Positions 26,208 to 35,202 are shown, counted from the stretch's first letter. The stretch is 42,136 nt of DNA from Lachnospiraceae bacterium (GCA_900766925.1 CAAFXG010000323.1:1-42136); one strand, 5' to 3'. Notes: generated by a model from the sequence alone, not told the origin. Program-made: numbers and translations.

Positions 26208-28076
26208 CTACACTCCCGTTGCATTGATAAGCTTATCATAAACCTCATTCAGTACCGAAATTACCTTAGAAGCGAGATTATATAAATCCTGAAATTTAAC
26301 CAGATTTGCTGCTTCTTCGTTCTCATCAACACCCGAAACCGAAGATCTCTGGTTGGATATTACAAACTTAATATCATCCTGATTAGCTGAAAATATTTCA
26401 TATTTTGAAATATCAACAGCCATATTTGTGGTCATAGACTGCATAAACTGCGACATTGTACCCTGAGTAAACATATTTTGGTCTGTGAGTCCGTATATTA
26501 TTTTGTCAATAATAGGTCTCGACTCCACATTGCCCTGTTCAACATCTCTGGCATATGATACTACAACCCTTGCCGGGTCATCCTTCCACTTGGAATTTAG
26601 TGCCCAGTTAAGTGCTGTGAGCCTGTAATAGCTGCTTTCAGACGATTTTATGGTTCCGTTTCCTTCCATTGTTCCCTTGAGAACAAAATCGTAACCGGCT
26701 ACATCCTCAGCCGTAAACATATCAAGTCCTGCTTCACCATTTTCATCTACGCCTTCCGTAACAATTGAATTCATATAATCCGAAAATGTTCTTACCATCT
26801 CATTAAGCTGTGCCATATAGTATGGTATTCCTTTAACGTCTATGCTCTCTCCGATATTGGCCTTGTGCCCTGTAATATTATTCGGCATAACCGCTATTAC
26901 CTCAGCACCTGTCTCGTCATACATGGTAAGGTTTGAAAAGACAAATTCATTCATGTTACCATCCGCGTCATACTTAGCTTCCCATCCGTCATACATATAA
27001 TCCTTGCCATTCAGGGTAATGATACCCTGTCCCGGTATATTAAGCTTATTAACATTTATAGCCTTGTCTAAAACGACTGTAGCACTGGCAGGATTATCTG
27101 TCTTTGCAGTGATAGTACCTGAAAAGCCCTCAGCATTATTACCATCTCTTACTTCAATCAACCCACATAATTTACCTGTAGTTTTGGTGGCCTTAAATTT
27201 CTCTCCGGCTGTACCATCTGCATTTTTCCAATATATATCACAAAGGCCTTCTACATCGTTCTGGTTGATATTCTGACTTCTTGGAACTACCATCAGTTCA
27301 CTGAATCCCATCTCGTCAACCAGAATACTGCCATTTACCCTGATTGTCATTTTTTCTGCACTGGACTCTACTGCATCGACGCCCGTACCGTACATAATGG
27401 AGCCTTCAATTACATCAACATCAACATACTCTGACAATTTGTCAATACATACATCTCTCTGATCTCTAAGGTCGTTAGCATTAGCTCCCTTTAACTCTAT
27501 AGTGATTATCTGCTGGTTAAGCTCATATATCTGTTTGGCAAGGGAGTTAATTTCGCTAATTGAAAGCTCTATTTCATCATTGATGCTTTTCTGGGTATTC
27601 TGAAAATCATTAGCCAGCTCGTTAATCATGTCCGTATAAGAGTCGGCTGTTAATGTATATGAAATTCTTGTAGTATAATCGGATGGATTATCCGCTATAT
27701 CCTGCAATGCCTCGGATAATTCAGAAATCCATTTTGTGTAACCGGATTCGCCTGATATTTCATTCATATATGTTTGAAGCTGTGAGAGCTTGTCTGCCTC
27801 TGCCTCATATTTGTTATATTTTGAGCTTGCAGCCCAGTATTTGTTGTCATAGTAAACATTGCGAAGTCTGTCTATACTTGTACCGCTGACACCGGTTCCC
27901 ATCATACCATAACTTGCAGTAATACTAACCGGATTGGAAGCTTTTGCTAAAATTTCCTGTCTTGAATACCCCTTTGTATTGGCATTTGAAATGTTATGTG
28001 AAGTTGTATTAAGGGCTGACTGAAAATAATTCAGACCTGACAAGCCTGTATTTAATCCTAAAAATGTTGACGGCAT
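26208..28076 (-). CDS. flgK: Hook-associated protein FlgK, second copy
   Basis: 622 aa. N-terminal rod/hook motif: LNTGLSGLNYFQSALNTTSH then NISNANTKGYSRQE. C-terminal: EEAANLVKFQDLYNLASKVI followed by SVLNEVYDKLINATGV, the FlgK/FlgE-type terminal helix pair. FlgK joins hook and filament. It lies directly downstream of another FlgK-type gene (28105-29940); the two differ clearly in sequence and in their middle domains, so this is an old duplication rather than a recent copy. The middle contains a DUF1078/FlgK_helical-type segment and a beta domain around KTDNPASATVVLDKAINVNK. AGGAGGTGAG precedes the ATG. Confidence 0.92.
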   Translation of the reverse strand: MPSTFLGLNTGLSGLNYFQSALNTTSHNISNANTKGYSRQEILAKASNPVSITASYGMMGTGVSGTSIDRLRNVYYDNKYWAASSKYNKYEAEADKLSQLQTYMNEISGESGYTKWISELSEALQDIADNPSDYTTRISYTLTADSYTDMINELANDFQNTQKSINDEIELSISEINSLAKQIYELNQQIITIELKGANANDLRDQRDVCIDKLSEYVDVDVIEGSIMYGTGVDAVESSAEKMTIRVNGSILVDEMGFSELMVVPRSQNINQNDVEGLCDIYWKNADGTAGEKFKATKTTGKLCGLIEVRDGNNAEGFSGTITAKTDNPASATVVLDKAINVNKLNIPGQGIITLNGKDYMYDGWEAKYDADGNMNEFVFSNLTMYDETGAEVIAVMPNNITGHKANIGESIDVKGIPYYMAQLNEMVRTFSDYMNSIVTEGVDENGEAGLDMFTAEDVAGYDFVLKGTMEGNGTIKSSESSYYRLTALNWALNSKWKDDPARVVVSYARDVEQGNVESRPIIDKIIYGLTDQNMFTQGTMSQFMQSMTTNMAVDISKYEIFSANQDDIKFVISNQRSSVSGVDENEEAANLVKFQDLYNLASKVISVLNEVYDKLINATGV

Positions 28077-28104
28077 TGCTTCTCACCTCCTGTTAATCTA
28101 TATT

Positions 28105-29940
28105 TTACACACCTAAACGTTCTATGAGCCACTGTATCATTTCTGATACAGAATTAATATATCTGGATGCTGCATTATATGCATGCTGAAATTTAATCAG
28201 ATTTGACAATTCTTCATCTGAGGCAACACCTGCTACCCCCTGTCTGAGACTATCCAAATCCGTAACGGTCTGCTGCTCTGTTTCTGACATTGCATTATAT
28301 GTATAACCTCTGTCAGCCAGATCATCCATCATGCCTGCGTAATAATCCACAAAATTACATTCTATTAATGAATTCGGACTTACTGTTGAAAAGGTTTCAT
28401 TCCACAAATCAAGCAGCTTATCCACAACCTCCTGTGCTTCAGCCCCTGTTTCTCTTGACAAAGGCAAAAGCGACGGATTCTTGAGCAGCTCCGGATTAAT
28501 CGCTATATTTGCCGTAGAATACAAAGAATAGAAATCATCGCTATTTTCCTCATTGTAAACCTTAACTGTAACATCCTCTCCATTAATCCTGACAGTCTCT
28601 TCAGTATATCTTGGCATGGCATTACGCGTAAAAAGCTCTGTTCCTGCAAAATCATTGCCTATACCCATGCCTATACCGGCCTCTTTTTCATCAAGTATCT
28701 TAATTGTACGCCCGTTATCCGTTGTTACTGTCTTATTCGGGCACAAAATGTCATTGATACCTGTAACCACACCATTAACCAGAACATCAAGCTGTGCCTG
28801 AAGCTTGGTAACAGTGTATGGTTCTATGTATTTATTGTAATAATTAAGTTCCTCGAGGTATTTCTTGTGGTCTGCCTGGTATTTGACCATTGCATCCTGA
28901 TACTCGGCATCTGTTTCATAATTCTCCTGAACCGGTTTAGATGGCTGCTTCGGCACGTCTGTGTAATTGCTCACGAAATATCCCCTGGACATTATCAGTC
29001 CCTTAAGCGAGCCTATATCCGTATCAGCCTCCGTGGATGGAATCCTTTCAATGTTGAATAACGGTTCCTGATCATCCTTCCATACCGGCATCAGAAAATC
29101 TGCGGATGATGTTGTAAAATCATACCGCTTATCACCATTTGCATCCGTTTCATTATACTTTTCTGAGGTTCTTACCTTAACTGCCTCTAGCTCATATGTT
29201 CTTCCTTTAGTTACAAGGCATCTTCCTTCTATGTATACTTCAACCGTTCCATCGGCATTGTTTACTATTTCGGTGTTGACAAGACTGCTTAATTCATCAA
29301 GTGCAAGATTTCTGGCATCCCTGTAATCATTTGCATTCTCCAGCTTATTAGCCTCAGCTGCCAAAATCTTGTTATTGAGCTCCAATATATTAAGTGCAAT
29401 ATCATTTACACGAGCTATCTGGTCATTGATACTCGTATTCAGATTAGTCTGATAATCCACAAGACTCTGTCTTATTTCCTGAACACGGTCAAGAAATGCC
29501 TGACTGGTGGCAATAAAGGAGCTTCTGGTAACTATACTGCTTGGTTCCTTCTGCAGCTCCTGAAGCGACAGCCACAAATTATTAATTGTTGTATTAACAT
29601 CCTTGCCCTCAAGCTCTCCAAAATAATTTTCTATTTCGGAAACAGTCTCATACTGGGCTTTATAATATGATAAACGGCCGCTCTCCTTACGATAAGACGC
29701 GTCCGCAAAATTATCTCTAACAGCAAGCACCTGTGAGGTTATTACTCCAAGACCTACCTTATTGGTATAAATCTCACCGGTACTAAACTTATTATAGTGT
29801 CTGTCGGTGAGCAGAACCTGCTGTCTGGTATAACCATCAGTCTGAGTATTCATTAAATTGTGTGCGGTTGCATTGAGAGAGTACTGACTTGTCTGTAAGC
29901 CTGTTACTCCAACCGACAACCTTCCCATGGTTCCTGACAT
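28105..29940 (-). CDS. flgK: Hook-associated protein FlgK, first copy
   Basis: 611 aa. N-terminal: LSVGVTGLQTSQYSLNATAH then NLMNTQTDGYTRQQ; C-terminal: ELSNLIKFQHAYNAASRYIN then SVSEMIQWLIERLGV. These are the conserved terminal helices of hook-associated protein 1. The middle has an unusual Pro-, Tyr- and Lys-rich charged segment (about residues 320-375: VPKQPSKPVQENYE, then YQADHKKYLEELNYYNKY) that looks like a helical insert. It is the third gene after flgM and flgN and is followed 28 bp later by a second FlgK-type protein. Two FlgK-like junction proteins may form successive rings, or one may replace the other in some conditions; neither can be told from sequence. Confidence 0.92.
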   Translation of the reverse strand: MSGTMGRLSVGVTGLQTSQYSLNATAHNLMNTQTDGYTRQQVLLTDRHYNKFSTGEIYTNKVGLGVITSQVLAVRDNFADASYRKESGRLSYYKAQYETVSEIENYFGELEGKDVNTTINNLWLSLQELQKEPSSIVTRSSFIATSQAFLDRVQEIRQSLVDYQTNLNTSINDQIARVNDIALNILELNNKILAAEANKLENANDYRDARNLALDELSSLVNTEIVNNADGTVEVYIEGRCLVTKGRTYELEAVKVRTSEKYNETDANGDKRYDFTTSSADFLMPVWKDDQEPLFNIERIPSTEADTDIGSLKGLIMSRGYFVSNYTDVPKQPSKPVQENYETDAEYQDAMVKYQADHKKYLEELNYYNKYIEPYTVTKLQAQLDVLVNGVVTGINDILCPNKTVTTDNGRTIKILDEKEAGIGMGIGNDFAGTELFTRNAMPRYTEETVRINGEDVTVKVYNEENSDDFYSLYSTANIAINPELLKNPSLLPLSRETGAEAQEVVDKLLDLWNETFSTVSPNSLIECNFVDYYAGMMDDLADRGYTYNAMSETEQQTVTDLDSLRQGVAGVASDEELSNLIKFQHAYNAASRYINSVSEMIQWLIERLGV

Positions 29941-29955
29941 TCACTCACCCTCTTA

Positions 29956-30489
29956 CTAATTCTTAGAATCAAATTTCTGTGCGTTAATCATTGTTGTGTT
30001 TCCCGCATAGCTTCCCGAACCTCTGAACATATCCTTGGTATATTCAGCCGTTTCAGGAGCACGGTTCAAATTCTGCATCAGGTTAATATTGTATTCAATC
30101 ATCGACAATGCTTCCTGTATCAAATTCTGGTTATGAGCATTGACTTCCTTCAACTGACGAGCCAGCTTAGCAAGCTTTTCGTTAATCTTAAGCAGAGGAT
30201 CATGGAACTGTGGCTGTCCCTCCAGAAAACCGATAACATCTAAAACTGTTAAATTCGTGTTTTTCTTGTTGAGTACTATGGCAATATTGTTCATTGTATC
30301 CTGTCTGACATTTTCCATGCCGGTGAGGGTGTCAACCAATAGCTGTTCCTTATCTGTGGTAGCACGAAGTCTATCCAGATCATTCGACACTATAGATGAT
30401 GTCTTCTCCATCGAAACAGCCAGAAGTTGTTCATAAACAGCATATTCCTCATTAAGTTCTGTTATTAAATTCTCAATCAAGCTTGCCAT
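29956..30489 (-). CDS. flgN: FlgN-type export chaperone
   Basis: 177 aa, all-helical: MASLIENLITELNEEYAVYE and LLAVSMEKTSSIVSNDLDRL then ATTDKEQLLVDTLTGMEN match the FlgN pattern of an N-terminal helix pair with conserved acidic and Lys/Gln positions. FlgN chaperones FlgK and FlgL in the cytoplasm, which fits its place directly before two flgK genes and flgL. It follows flgM by 49 bp. The last 30 residues are Gly/Ser/Asn rich and probably disordered. Confidence 0.9.
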   Translation of the reverse strand: MASLIENLITELNEEYAVYEQLLAVSMEKTSSIVSNDLDRLRATTDKEQLLVDTLTGMENVRQDTMNNIAIVLNKKNTNLTVLDVIGFLEGQPQFHDPLLKINEKLAKLARQLKEVNAHNQNLIQEALSMIEYNINLMQNLNRAPETAEYTKDMFRGSGSYAGNTTMINAQKFDSKN

Positions 30490-30538
30490 ACCTAAACTCC
30501 TTTACCCAAGGTAATCCACATGCTTTGGATTACCAATA

Positions 30539-30829
30539 TTAACGAGCCGCCTTCGCTGCAAATGCGCTCATAAGCTTATCTGCAAAATCTTCACTGCTAA
30601 CCTCGTATGTTCCATTGTTCAAACGGGTCTTAATGTCATTAACCTTAGACTCTCTGACATCCGAAACACCGGCAAGTGCATTCTTTGCAACCTGCATGTC
30701 TTTTCCCATACTTGAAAAAGAAACTTCATCCTTGAAGCTTGCATAGCTGGTACTGTTGGTATTTGATGTCTTCTTGGCATTGTTTGAACCGTAAATCTGA
30801 CTAATCATGTTATAAGTACCAATTCGCAT
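30539..30829 (-). CDS. flgM: Anti-sigma-28 factor FlgM
   Basis: 96 aa. The C-terminal half matches FlgM: VRESKVNDIKTRLNNGTYEV then SSEDFADKLMSAF. FlgM binds SigD until the hook is complete and is then exported. The frame extends to a GTG (30862), but AAGGAGGG lies 6 nt before the ATG at 30829, giving the start MRIGTYNMISQIYGSN. First gene of the flgM-flgN-flgK-flgK-flgL run behind a SigD-type -10, so it would be autoregulated as in other bacteria. Confidence 0.92.
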   Translation of the reverse strand: MRIGTYNMISQIYGSNNAKKTSNTNSTSYASFKDEVSFSSMGKDMQVAKNALAGVSDVRESKVNDIKTRLNNGTYEVSSEDFADKLMSAFAAKAAR

Positions 30830-30867
30830 ACTAATCCCTCCTTGAAATAAATATTTCTTCACTTTAA

Positions 30868-30894
30868 TTATCGGACATATTTACTTTTACATAA
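30868..30894 (-). promoter_or_regulatory. SigD-like promoter of flgM
   Basis: Minus strand: TCCGATAA (30868-30875) matches the -10 GCCGATAA at 7 of 8. The -35 at the right distance is TTAT (30891-30894), a weak match. It lies just beyond the palindrome that ends the upstream unit. Confidence 0.65.
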
Positions 30895-30928
30895 CCCTTA
30901 TACTCAAAAAAATGTAAAAAAAGAATAA

Positions 30929-31112
30929 GGCTGTAACACCAGACCTTGAAGGCGGAGCTGCCGATGGGCATTATTAAGACATGTTCTCACTCGGTTGTCA
31001 ACGTAATGGTACTAAACTCGCACAAATTTCGTGCTCGTTAAGTGCCAACGTTGCCAAACGGTCTTAATAATACCCATCGGCAGCTCCGCCTTCAAGGTCT
31101 GGTGTTACAGCC
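30929..31112. repeat. 184-bp imperfect palindrome between yvyF and flgM
   Basis: Outer arms of 52 nt (30929-30980 and 31061-31112) are inverted repeats with a single mismatch. The inside continues to pair: CGGTTGTCAACGT against the complement of AACGTTGCCAAACG, GGTACT against AGTGCC, and GCAC against GTGC around an AAATTT apex, with small bulges. The whole element therefore folds into one long hairpin. On the minus strand it is followed by T-rich sequence (TTATTCTTTTTTT), so it can end the recD2-comFC-yvyF transcript before the flgM promoter. No open reading frame is supported inside. It may be a foldback (MITE-like) insertion. Confidence 0.85.
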
Positions 31113-31146
31113 CGCAATTCATATTTAAAAATTTAATTGTCTTAAA

Positions 31147-31539
31147 TTATTCCAGGAAGCGCATCTTTGCTGAACCCATCTTCTTTCTTTCAATGGCTCT
31201 TTCCCTGAACATTTCATTCATTGCATCAGTGAGTCCGCCGGCACATTCCTTACAGAATCTTCCACTGTGAATCATCTTTCCACATCTTTCGCACTCAAGT
31301 CCAACAAGAGAGTCATCAGTAAATGAAAGTCGCTCTTCACGAACCCATTTTTTTATCTGTTTAATCGAAACCTCACATGCCTCTGCCACTTGATTAATAT
31401 TCATGCCCGAATTTTCTCTTATAAATTCCTTTGTCCTTTGAAAATCCTTCTCAAGCTTCTCCTTGCACGCCGGACACAGAGGGTCTCCTGTTATATAATT
31501 AAATATTCTTTTACAACCCTTACAATTCATTAACTCCAT
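31147..31539 (-). CDS. yvyF: YvyF-type flagellar operon protein (TIGR03826 family)
   Basis: About 130 aa. Two zinc-ribbon-like cysteine clusters bracket a helix-turn-helix: CKGCKRIFNYITGDPLCPAC at the N-terminus, INQVAEACEVSIKQIKKWVREE in the middle, and CERCGKMIHSGRFCKECAGG. This is the YvyF organisation, encoded between comFC and flgM in Bacillus, as here. It has been linked to late flagellar gene control, but its action is not well defined. The ORF can start at a TTG (31548), which touches the GGAGG ribosome site; ATG at 31539 is 9 nt downstream of it and is preferred. The C-terminal RERAIERKKMGSAKMRF tail is basic. Confidence 0.85.
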   Translation of the reverse strand: MELMNCKGCKRIFNYITGDPLCPACKEKLEKDFQRTKEFIRENSGMNINQVAEACEVSIKQIKKWVREERLSFTDDSLVGLECERCGKMIHSGRFCKECAGGLTDAMNEMFRERAIERKKMGSAKMRFLE

Positions 31540-31579
31540 CGCAAACAACCTCCAACCTATCTCATCATTAGAAATGTAT

Positions 31580-32317
31580 TCAATAGCCTCTTCCTATGCA
31601 TATGCTGGTATAATACACATCCTCTATCCCAACCTCATTCAAAGCCTTGGTACAGGCCTCTATAGTTGCACCTGTCGTGTATATATCATCAACCAACATA
31701 ACACTATTATATTTTACTATTTTATCACCGGAAATAAAAGCCTTTTTTAGGTTTAATTCCCTTGCTTCATTATCAAGATTTTTTTGAGGAGCAGTATTTA
31801 CTTTACGGTACAGCAAAGCCTCATCAACAGGTATCTTTATGATATCTGATAACTCGTGTGCCAAAAGCGTAGCCTGATTGTATCCCCTTACCTTCTTCTT
31901 TTTTTTGTGAATCGGCACGGGAACTAATACATCAGGCTTAACATCCAATATCTCACTTCCTCTGCTTTTAACAATTTCATACGCAAAGTACTTCGCATAT
32001 TCACGTTTATTATTATATTTGAAGCCGGCAATACTCCTGCTGAATAATTCATCATATACCACAGCAGGAAAACCCTGTTTAAAGCTTCTTGTATGACTAT
32101 TACAATCCTCACAAAACTCTTTTTCGTCATCCTTTATTTCCTTGCCGCATCTGAAGCAATACGGCGGTTTGATATGGCAAACCTGTTGACAGCAGGCTTT
32201 ACAAATATAATTATCATTTTCCTCCAGCAATTCTCCGCACAGCACGCATGCAGGCGGAAAAACCAGCTTATTAACACCATTAATAATTTTCTTTATAAAA
32301 TCGTGTATGACTAACAC
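31580..32317 (-). CDS. comFC: ComFC-type phosphoribosyltransferase-like protein
   Basis: 245 aa. Two Cys4 zinc clusters near the N-terminus (CVLCG at 24-28 with CKAC at 39-42; CFRCG at 54-58 with CEDC at 69-72), then DVLVPVPIHKKKKKVRGYNQ and the PRPP-binding loop VMLVDDIYTTGAT (206-218). ComFC acts in competence and DNA uptake or processing of single-stranded DNA in naturally transformable bacteria. Start: no ATG is available; GTG at 32317 is the only conventional start, and the AAGGGAG before it is closer than usual (about 1-2 nt), so translation may be coupled to recD2, whose stop lies 8 bp away. Downstream is yvyF, as in Bacillus. Confidence 0.9.
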   Translation of the reverse strand: MLVIHDFIKKIINGVNKLVFPPACVLCGELLEENDNYICKACCQQVCHIKPPYCFRCGKEIKDDEKEFCEDCNSHTRSFKQGFPAVVYDELFSRSIAGFKYNNKREYAKYFAYEIVKSRGSEILDVKPDVLVPVPIHKKKKKVRGYNQATLLAHELSDIIKIPVDEALLYRKVNTAPQKNLDNEARELNLKKAFISGDKIVKYNSVMLVDDIYTTGATIEACTKALNEVGIEDVYYTSICIGRGY

Positions 32318-32324
32318 TCTCCCT

Positions 32325-34631
32325 TTACATCATTTCCGTTAATCTAAGTGCCAGCGATGTATATCGTTTTTGCTCCTTAGTGTTATCAATCATTTGATTG
32401 ACCAAACCAATATTTCCTACTATAACAACCATTTTTTTCGCTCTTGTAATGGCTGTGTACAGCAGGTTTCTATTAAGGAGCTTTCTTGTCCCTGTGAGTA
32501 TAGGAATAATAACAGCCGGATATTCACTTCCCTGTGACTTGTGTATTGTTATTGCAAACGCATGCTCGAGCTCATCAATGTTTGAATATGGGTATACTAC
32601 TGTTCTTCCGTCATCGAAAAGTACGGTGATTTCTTCATCGTATGCGCTGATATCAGTTATGGTTCCCATGTCACCATTAAACACTCCCACGCCCTCATCT
32701 ATAACATATTTACTCGAGTCTGATGCGTATATTTTCCACTCCTGCTTATAATTATTGCGAATCTGCATTACCTTATCACCAACCCTAAATACCACATCTC
32801 CCTTTTCCTTTTCCGGTTTACCAGGCATATACGGATTTAGAGTCTCCTGCAGTCTCACATTCATATTTTCAACACCTACCTCATATTTACGCATTGGAGT
32901 AAGCACCTGGATGTCAAGCGGACTTACACCCAGATATTTAGGCAGATTATTAGATATCAGCTCTTTAACCTCATTAATTATATTATTTGCCCCATTTCTT
33001 GGTATAAAGAAGAAATCCTTGCTCTTATTGTTTATCTCCAGATGTTCGCCCCTGTTTATCCTGTGTGCGTTAAATACAATATCACTTCCATTTTCCTGTC
33101 TGAAAATTTTATTAAGTGTTGTGACCGGAAAACAGTCTGAGTTGATTATATCCTTCAACACATTCCCGGCACCCACCGACGGAAGCTGATTAACATCACC
33201 AACCAATATCAATCTTGTCCCATAAGATATAGCCTGCAATAGTGAATAAAAAATAAAGCTGTCCACCATTGACATTTCATCGACAATTATCGCGTCACAT
33301 TCCAACGGGCATTCTGCATTTCTTGCAAAATGAAGTCCAACTCCTGTACGCTCCTCCTCAGGCGAACCACTTATTTCCAGTAACCTGTGAATTGTCTGCG
33401 CCGGCCAGCCTGTAGATTCGGTCATACGTTTTGCCGCCCTGCCTGTAGGTGCACATAATTTAATTTCCATACCCTGTGTTGAATAATATTTTATTATTGC
33501 ATCTATTATTGTTGTTTTACCTGTCCCCGGACCTCCTGTTATAACCGCTACACCTGCGGTTATAGCTGATTTTACGGCCTCTCGCTGCACCTCGTCCAGA
33601 GTAATATCCTCTTGTTTTTCAATTCCGGCAATTGCCTCCGATATTTCGATTTCCGGAATTTCATATCTTAGCTGTAGGTCCAACAGCATTCTTGCTGAAT
33701 TCAGCTCCACATAGTAGTTCTGGCTGCTGTAAATAACGGTTTCATTATCTATGTCCTTTACGATAATTTTGCTCTCTATTGCCAGCTCCATTAACTGTTC
33801 TTCAATTAATTCACAGGTTTCTTCGTAAACGGACTTATCACTTTCCGCACTTTCATACTCTGCATAACCATAGTCGGTTGTGTAGCTTCCATCACCTGAT
33901 ACTTCCTTAGTAAGCTCAATCACCTTCCTAATCAGCATTTCCTTTGGAAGATACATATGTCCTTCCTGAGTTGCCATATTAAGCACATATATCAAGGCGG
34001 ATCTCATTCTGTATACCGAATCAGAGGCTATTCCCATTTTACGTGCAATCTCATCTGCAGCTTTAAATCCAATTCCTGATATATCCTCAGCTATCTTATA
34101 TGGATTACCCCTCAAAATTTCATAAACACGATCGCCATACTGATTATATATTTTTAAAGCCATATTTACAGATATTCCATATCGGCTAAGAAAAATTACA
34201 ACCTCCTGAAATTCTCTTTTCTCACAGTAGGATGCCGCAATACTTCTTGCCTGACGTTCTGATATTCCCTTTATTTCAGCCAGGCGTTCAGGTTCCTCTT
34301 CAATTATTCTAAGGGTGTCTGTTTTGAATTTTTTGACGATTTGTTTAGCGCGAACCTCGCCGATTCCTTTAATTATTCCGGAAGCAAGATACCTCTCGAT
34401 ACCAACCGTATCTTCGGGCATTTTTATCTCACATGATGTGAATTTGAATTGAATATCATATTGAGGATGATTTACATATTCACCCTCAGCAATAATGTAC
34501 AGACCCTCGCCCGCACTATATAAATTACCTACAAAGATTTCTTCACCGTCTTCTCCCTCAACGGTGAAGACAGCATATCCGTTTTCTTCATTTTTGTATA
34601 TTATTTTATCGATATAACCTTCTCTGATCAT
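32325..34631 (-). CDS. recD2: RecD2-type ATP-dependent DNA helicase
   Basis: 768 aa. N-terminal OB-like part (EGYIDKIIYKNEENGYAVF), helix-hairpin-helix stretch (ASGIIKGIGEVRAKQIVKKF), then the SF1B helicase core: Walker A GGPGTGKTTIIDAI (366-379), DEMSMVDS as Walker B, GDVNQLPSVGAGNVLKD, and the C-terminal motif FAITIHKSQGSEYPAVIIP with AITRAKK. RecD2 is a 5'-3' helicase acting in mismatch repair and replication fork rescue. No Shine-Dalgarno is visible before the ATG; instead the start lies at the end of a 10-bp direct repeat. It follows the FlgJ-type gene by 20 bp, so it may be read from the flagellar rod unit upstream and on into comFC. Confidence 0.93.
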   Translation of the reverse strand: MIREGYIDKIIYKNEENGYAVFTVEGEDGEEIFVGNLYSAGEGLYIIAEGEYVNHPQYDIQFKFTSCEIKMPEDTVGIERYLASGIIKGIGEVRAKQIVKKFKTDTLRIIEEEPERLAEIKGISERQARSIAASYCEKREFQEVVIFLSRYGISVNMALKIYNQYGDRVYEILRGNPYKIAEDISGIGFKAADEIARKMGIASDSVYRMRSALIYVLNMATQEGHMYLPKEMLIRKVIELTKEVSGDGSYTTDYGYAEYESAESDKSVYEETCELIEEQLMELAIESKIIVKDIDNETVIYSSQNYYVELNSARMLLDLQLRYEIPEIEISEAIAGIEKQEDITLDEVQREAVKSAITAGVAVITGGPGTGKTTIIDAIIKYYSTQGMEIKLCAPTGRAAKRMTESTGWPAQTIHRLLEISGSPEEERTGVGLHFARNAECPLECDAIIVDEMSMVDSFIFYSLLQAISYGTRLILVGDVNQLPSVGAGNVLKDIINSDCFPVTTLNKIFRQENGSDIVFNAHRINRGEHLEINNKSKDFFFIPRNGANNIINEVKELISNNLPKYLGVSPLDIQVLTPMRKYEVGVENMNVRLQETLNPYMPGKPEKEKGDVVFRVGDKVMQIRNNYKQEWKIYASDSSKYVIDEGVGVFNGDMGTITDISAYDEEITVLFDDGRTVVYPYSNIDELEHAFAITIHKSQGSEYPAVIIPILTGTRKLLNRNLLYTAITRAKKMVVIVGNIGLVNQMIDNTKEQKRYTSLALRLTEMM

Positions 34632-34651
34632 TATCTGTAACCATTATCTGT
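34629..34651 (-). repeat. 10-bp direct repeat spanning the recD2 start
   Basis: ACAGATAATG occurs twice on the minus strand (34642-34651 and 34629-34638) separated by 3 nt; the downstream copy holds the recD2 ATG. The upstream ATG is out of frame. Confidence 0.6.
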
Positions 34652-35071
34652 TTATTTTTCTATTTCTTCGGTCTTCCGTGCAGTAGCGATGTTCTCAATT
34701 ACATCCGCAGGTGTATTATCAGTTTCTTCCTCGGTTGTTATGTTCTTCACGCCCTGATTGCGCTTCATGGATTCGTACAACTGTCTGGCAAGCCCCAAAT
34801 CTCCACTGTCAGATACCATTTTAGCATATTGTTGCGCTTGTAAGTCATATGCAAAGTCTGCATATCCGCTGGAATCCTCTTCATCACTCCTTATATTGTT
34901 CATAGCCTGCTTGAACATCTGCTCAACCATATATGCCTCAAATTCCTTGCAGGCGTTAATCATTTCTTCGTCAGTTGTATCCTCTGTACGAACCTTGTTT
35001 ATGGAGTTTTGAATTCCACTTGTCTTCGCATTGTTGATTACTGCGGAATAATCGGTTGTATTTATATCCAT
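34652..35071 (-). CDS. flgJ: FlgJ-type rod-binding protein without muramidase domain
   Basis: 139 aa. Matches the rod-binding part of FlgJ: INACKEFEAYMVEQMFKQAM, then SGYADFAYDLQAQQYAKMVS and LGLARQLYESMKR. FlgJ assists rod assembly in the cell wall; the peptidoglycan hydrolase domain of enteric FlgJ is lacking here, as is usual in Clostridia. The last 35 residues are acidic and probably unstructured. GGAGG precedes the ATG. It is the fourth gene of the mreB-flgF-flgG-flgJ run and is separated from flgG by about 210 bp of repeats. Confidence 0.88.
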   Translation of the reverse strand: MDINTTDYSAVINNAKTSGIQNSINKVRTEDTTDEEMINACKEFEAYMVEQMFKQAMNNIRSDEEDSSGYADFAYDLQAQQYAKMVSDSGDLGLARQLYESMKRNQGVKNITTEEETDNTPADVIENIATARKTEEIEK

Positions 35072-35085
35072 ATTGCACCTCCTCC

Positions 35086-35202
35086 AAGCAACTCACCTTA
35101 CGCTTCGCGTCGGTGTCGTGGCTGCGACTTCCATAACTTAACATCAGTCTTGCAATACGCTAAGCAACCCACCTTACGCTTCGCGTCGGTGTCGTGGCTG
35201 CG
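35086..35202. repeat. Direct repeat: two 41-bp copies upstream of flgJ
   Basis: A 41-nt unit starting AAGCAAC and ending GGCTGCG occurs at 35086-35126 and 35162-35202 with one mismatch (T/C at position 8). Each copy contains a small self-complementary ACGC-TTC-GCGT hairpin and the units are 35 bp apart. They fill half of the flgG-flgJ gap. Confidence 0.9.

Noticed and set aside
30830..30862. GTG start giving a longer FlgM
   Set aside because: The ATG at 30829 has AAGGAGGG at ideal spacing, and the longer N-terminus would overlap the leader.
30929..31112. Insertion sequence remnant with a transposase
   Set aside because: The palindrome has no transposase frame, and clear target-site duplications are not visible; only a foldback structure is supported.
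31031..31270. 79-aa plus-strand open frame overlapping the palindrome and yvyF
   Set aside because: It runs through the palindrome arm and antisense to yvyF with no ribosome site, so it is not a supported gene.
32755..33189. 144-aa open frame on the plus strand
   Set aside because: It is antisense to the recD2 helicase core and is explained by codon bias of the real gene.
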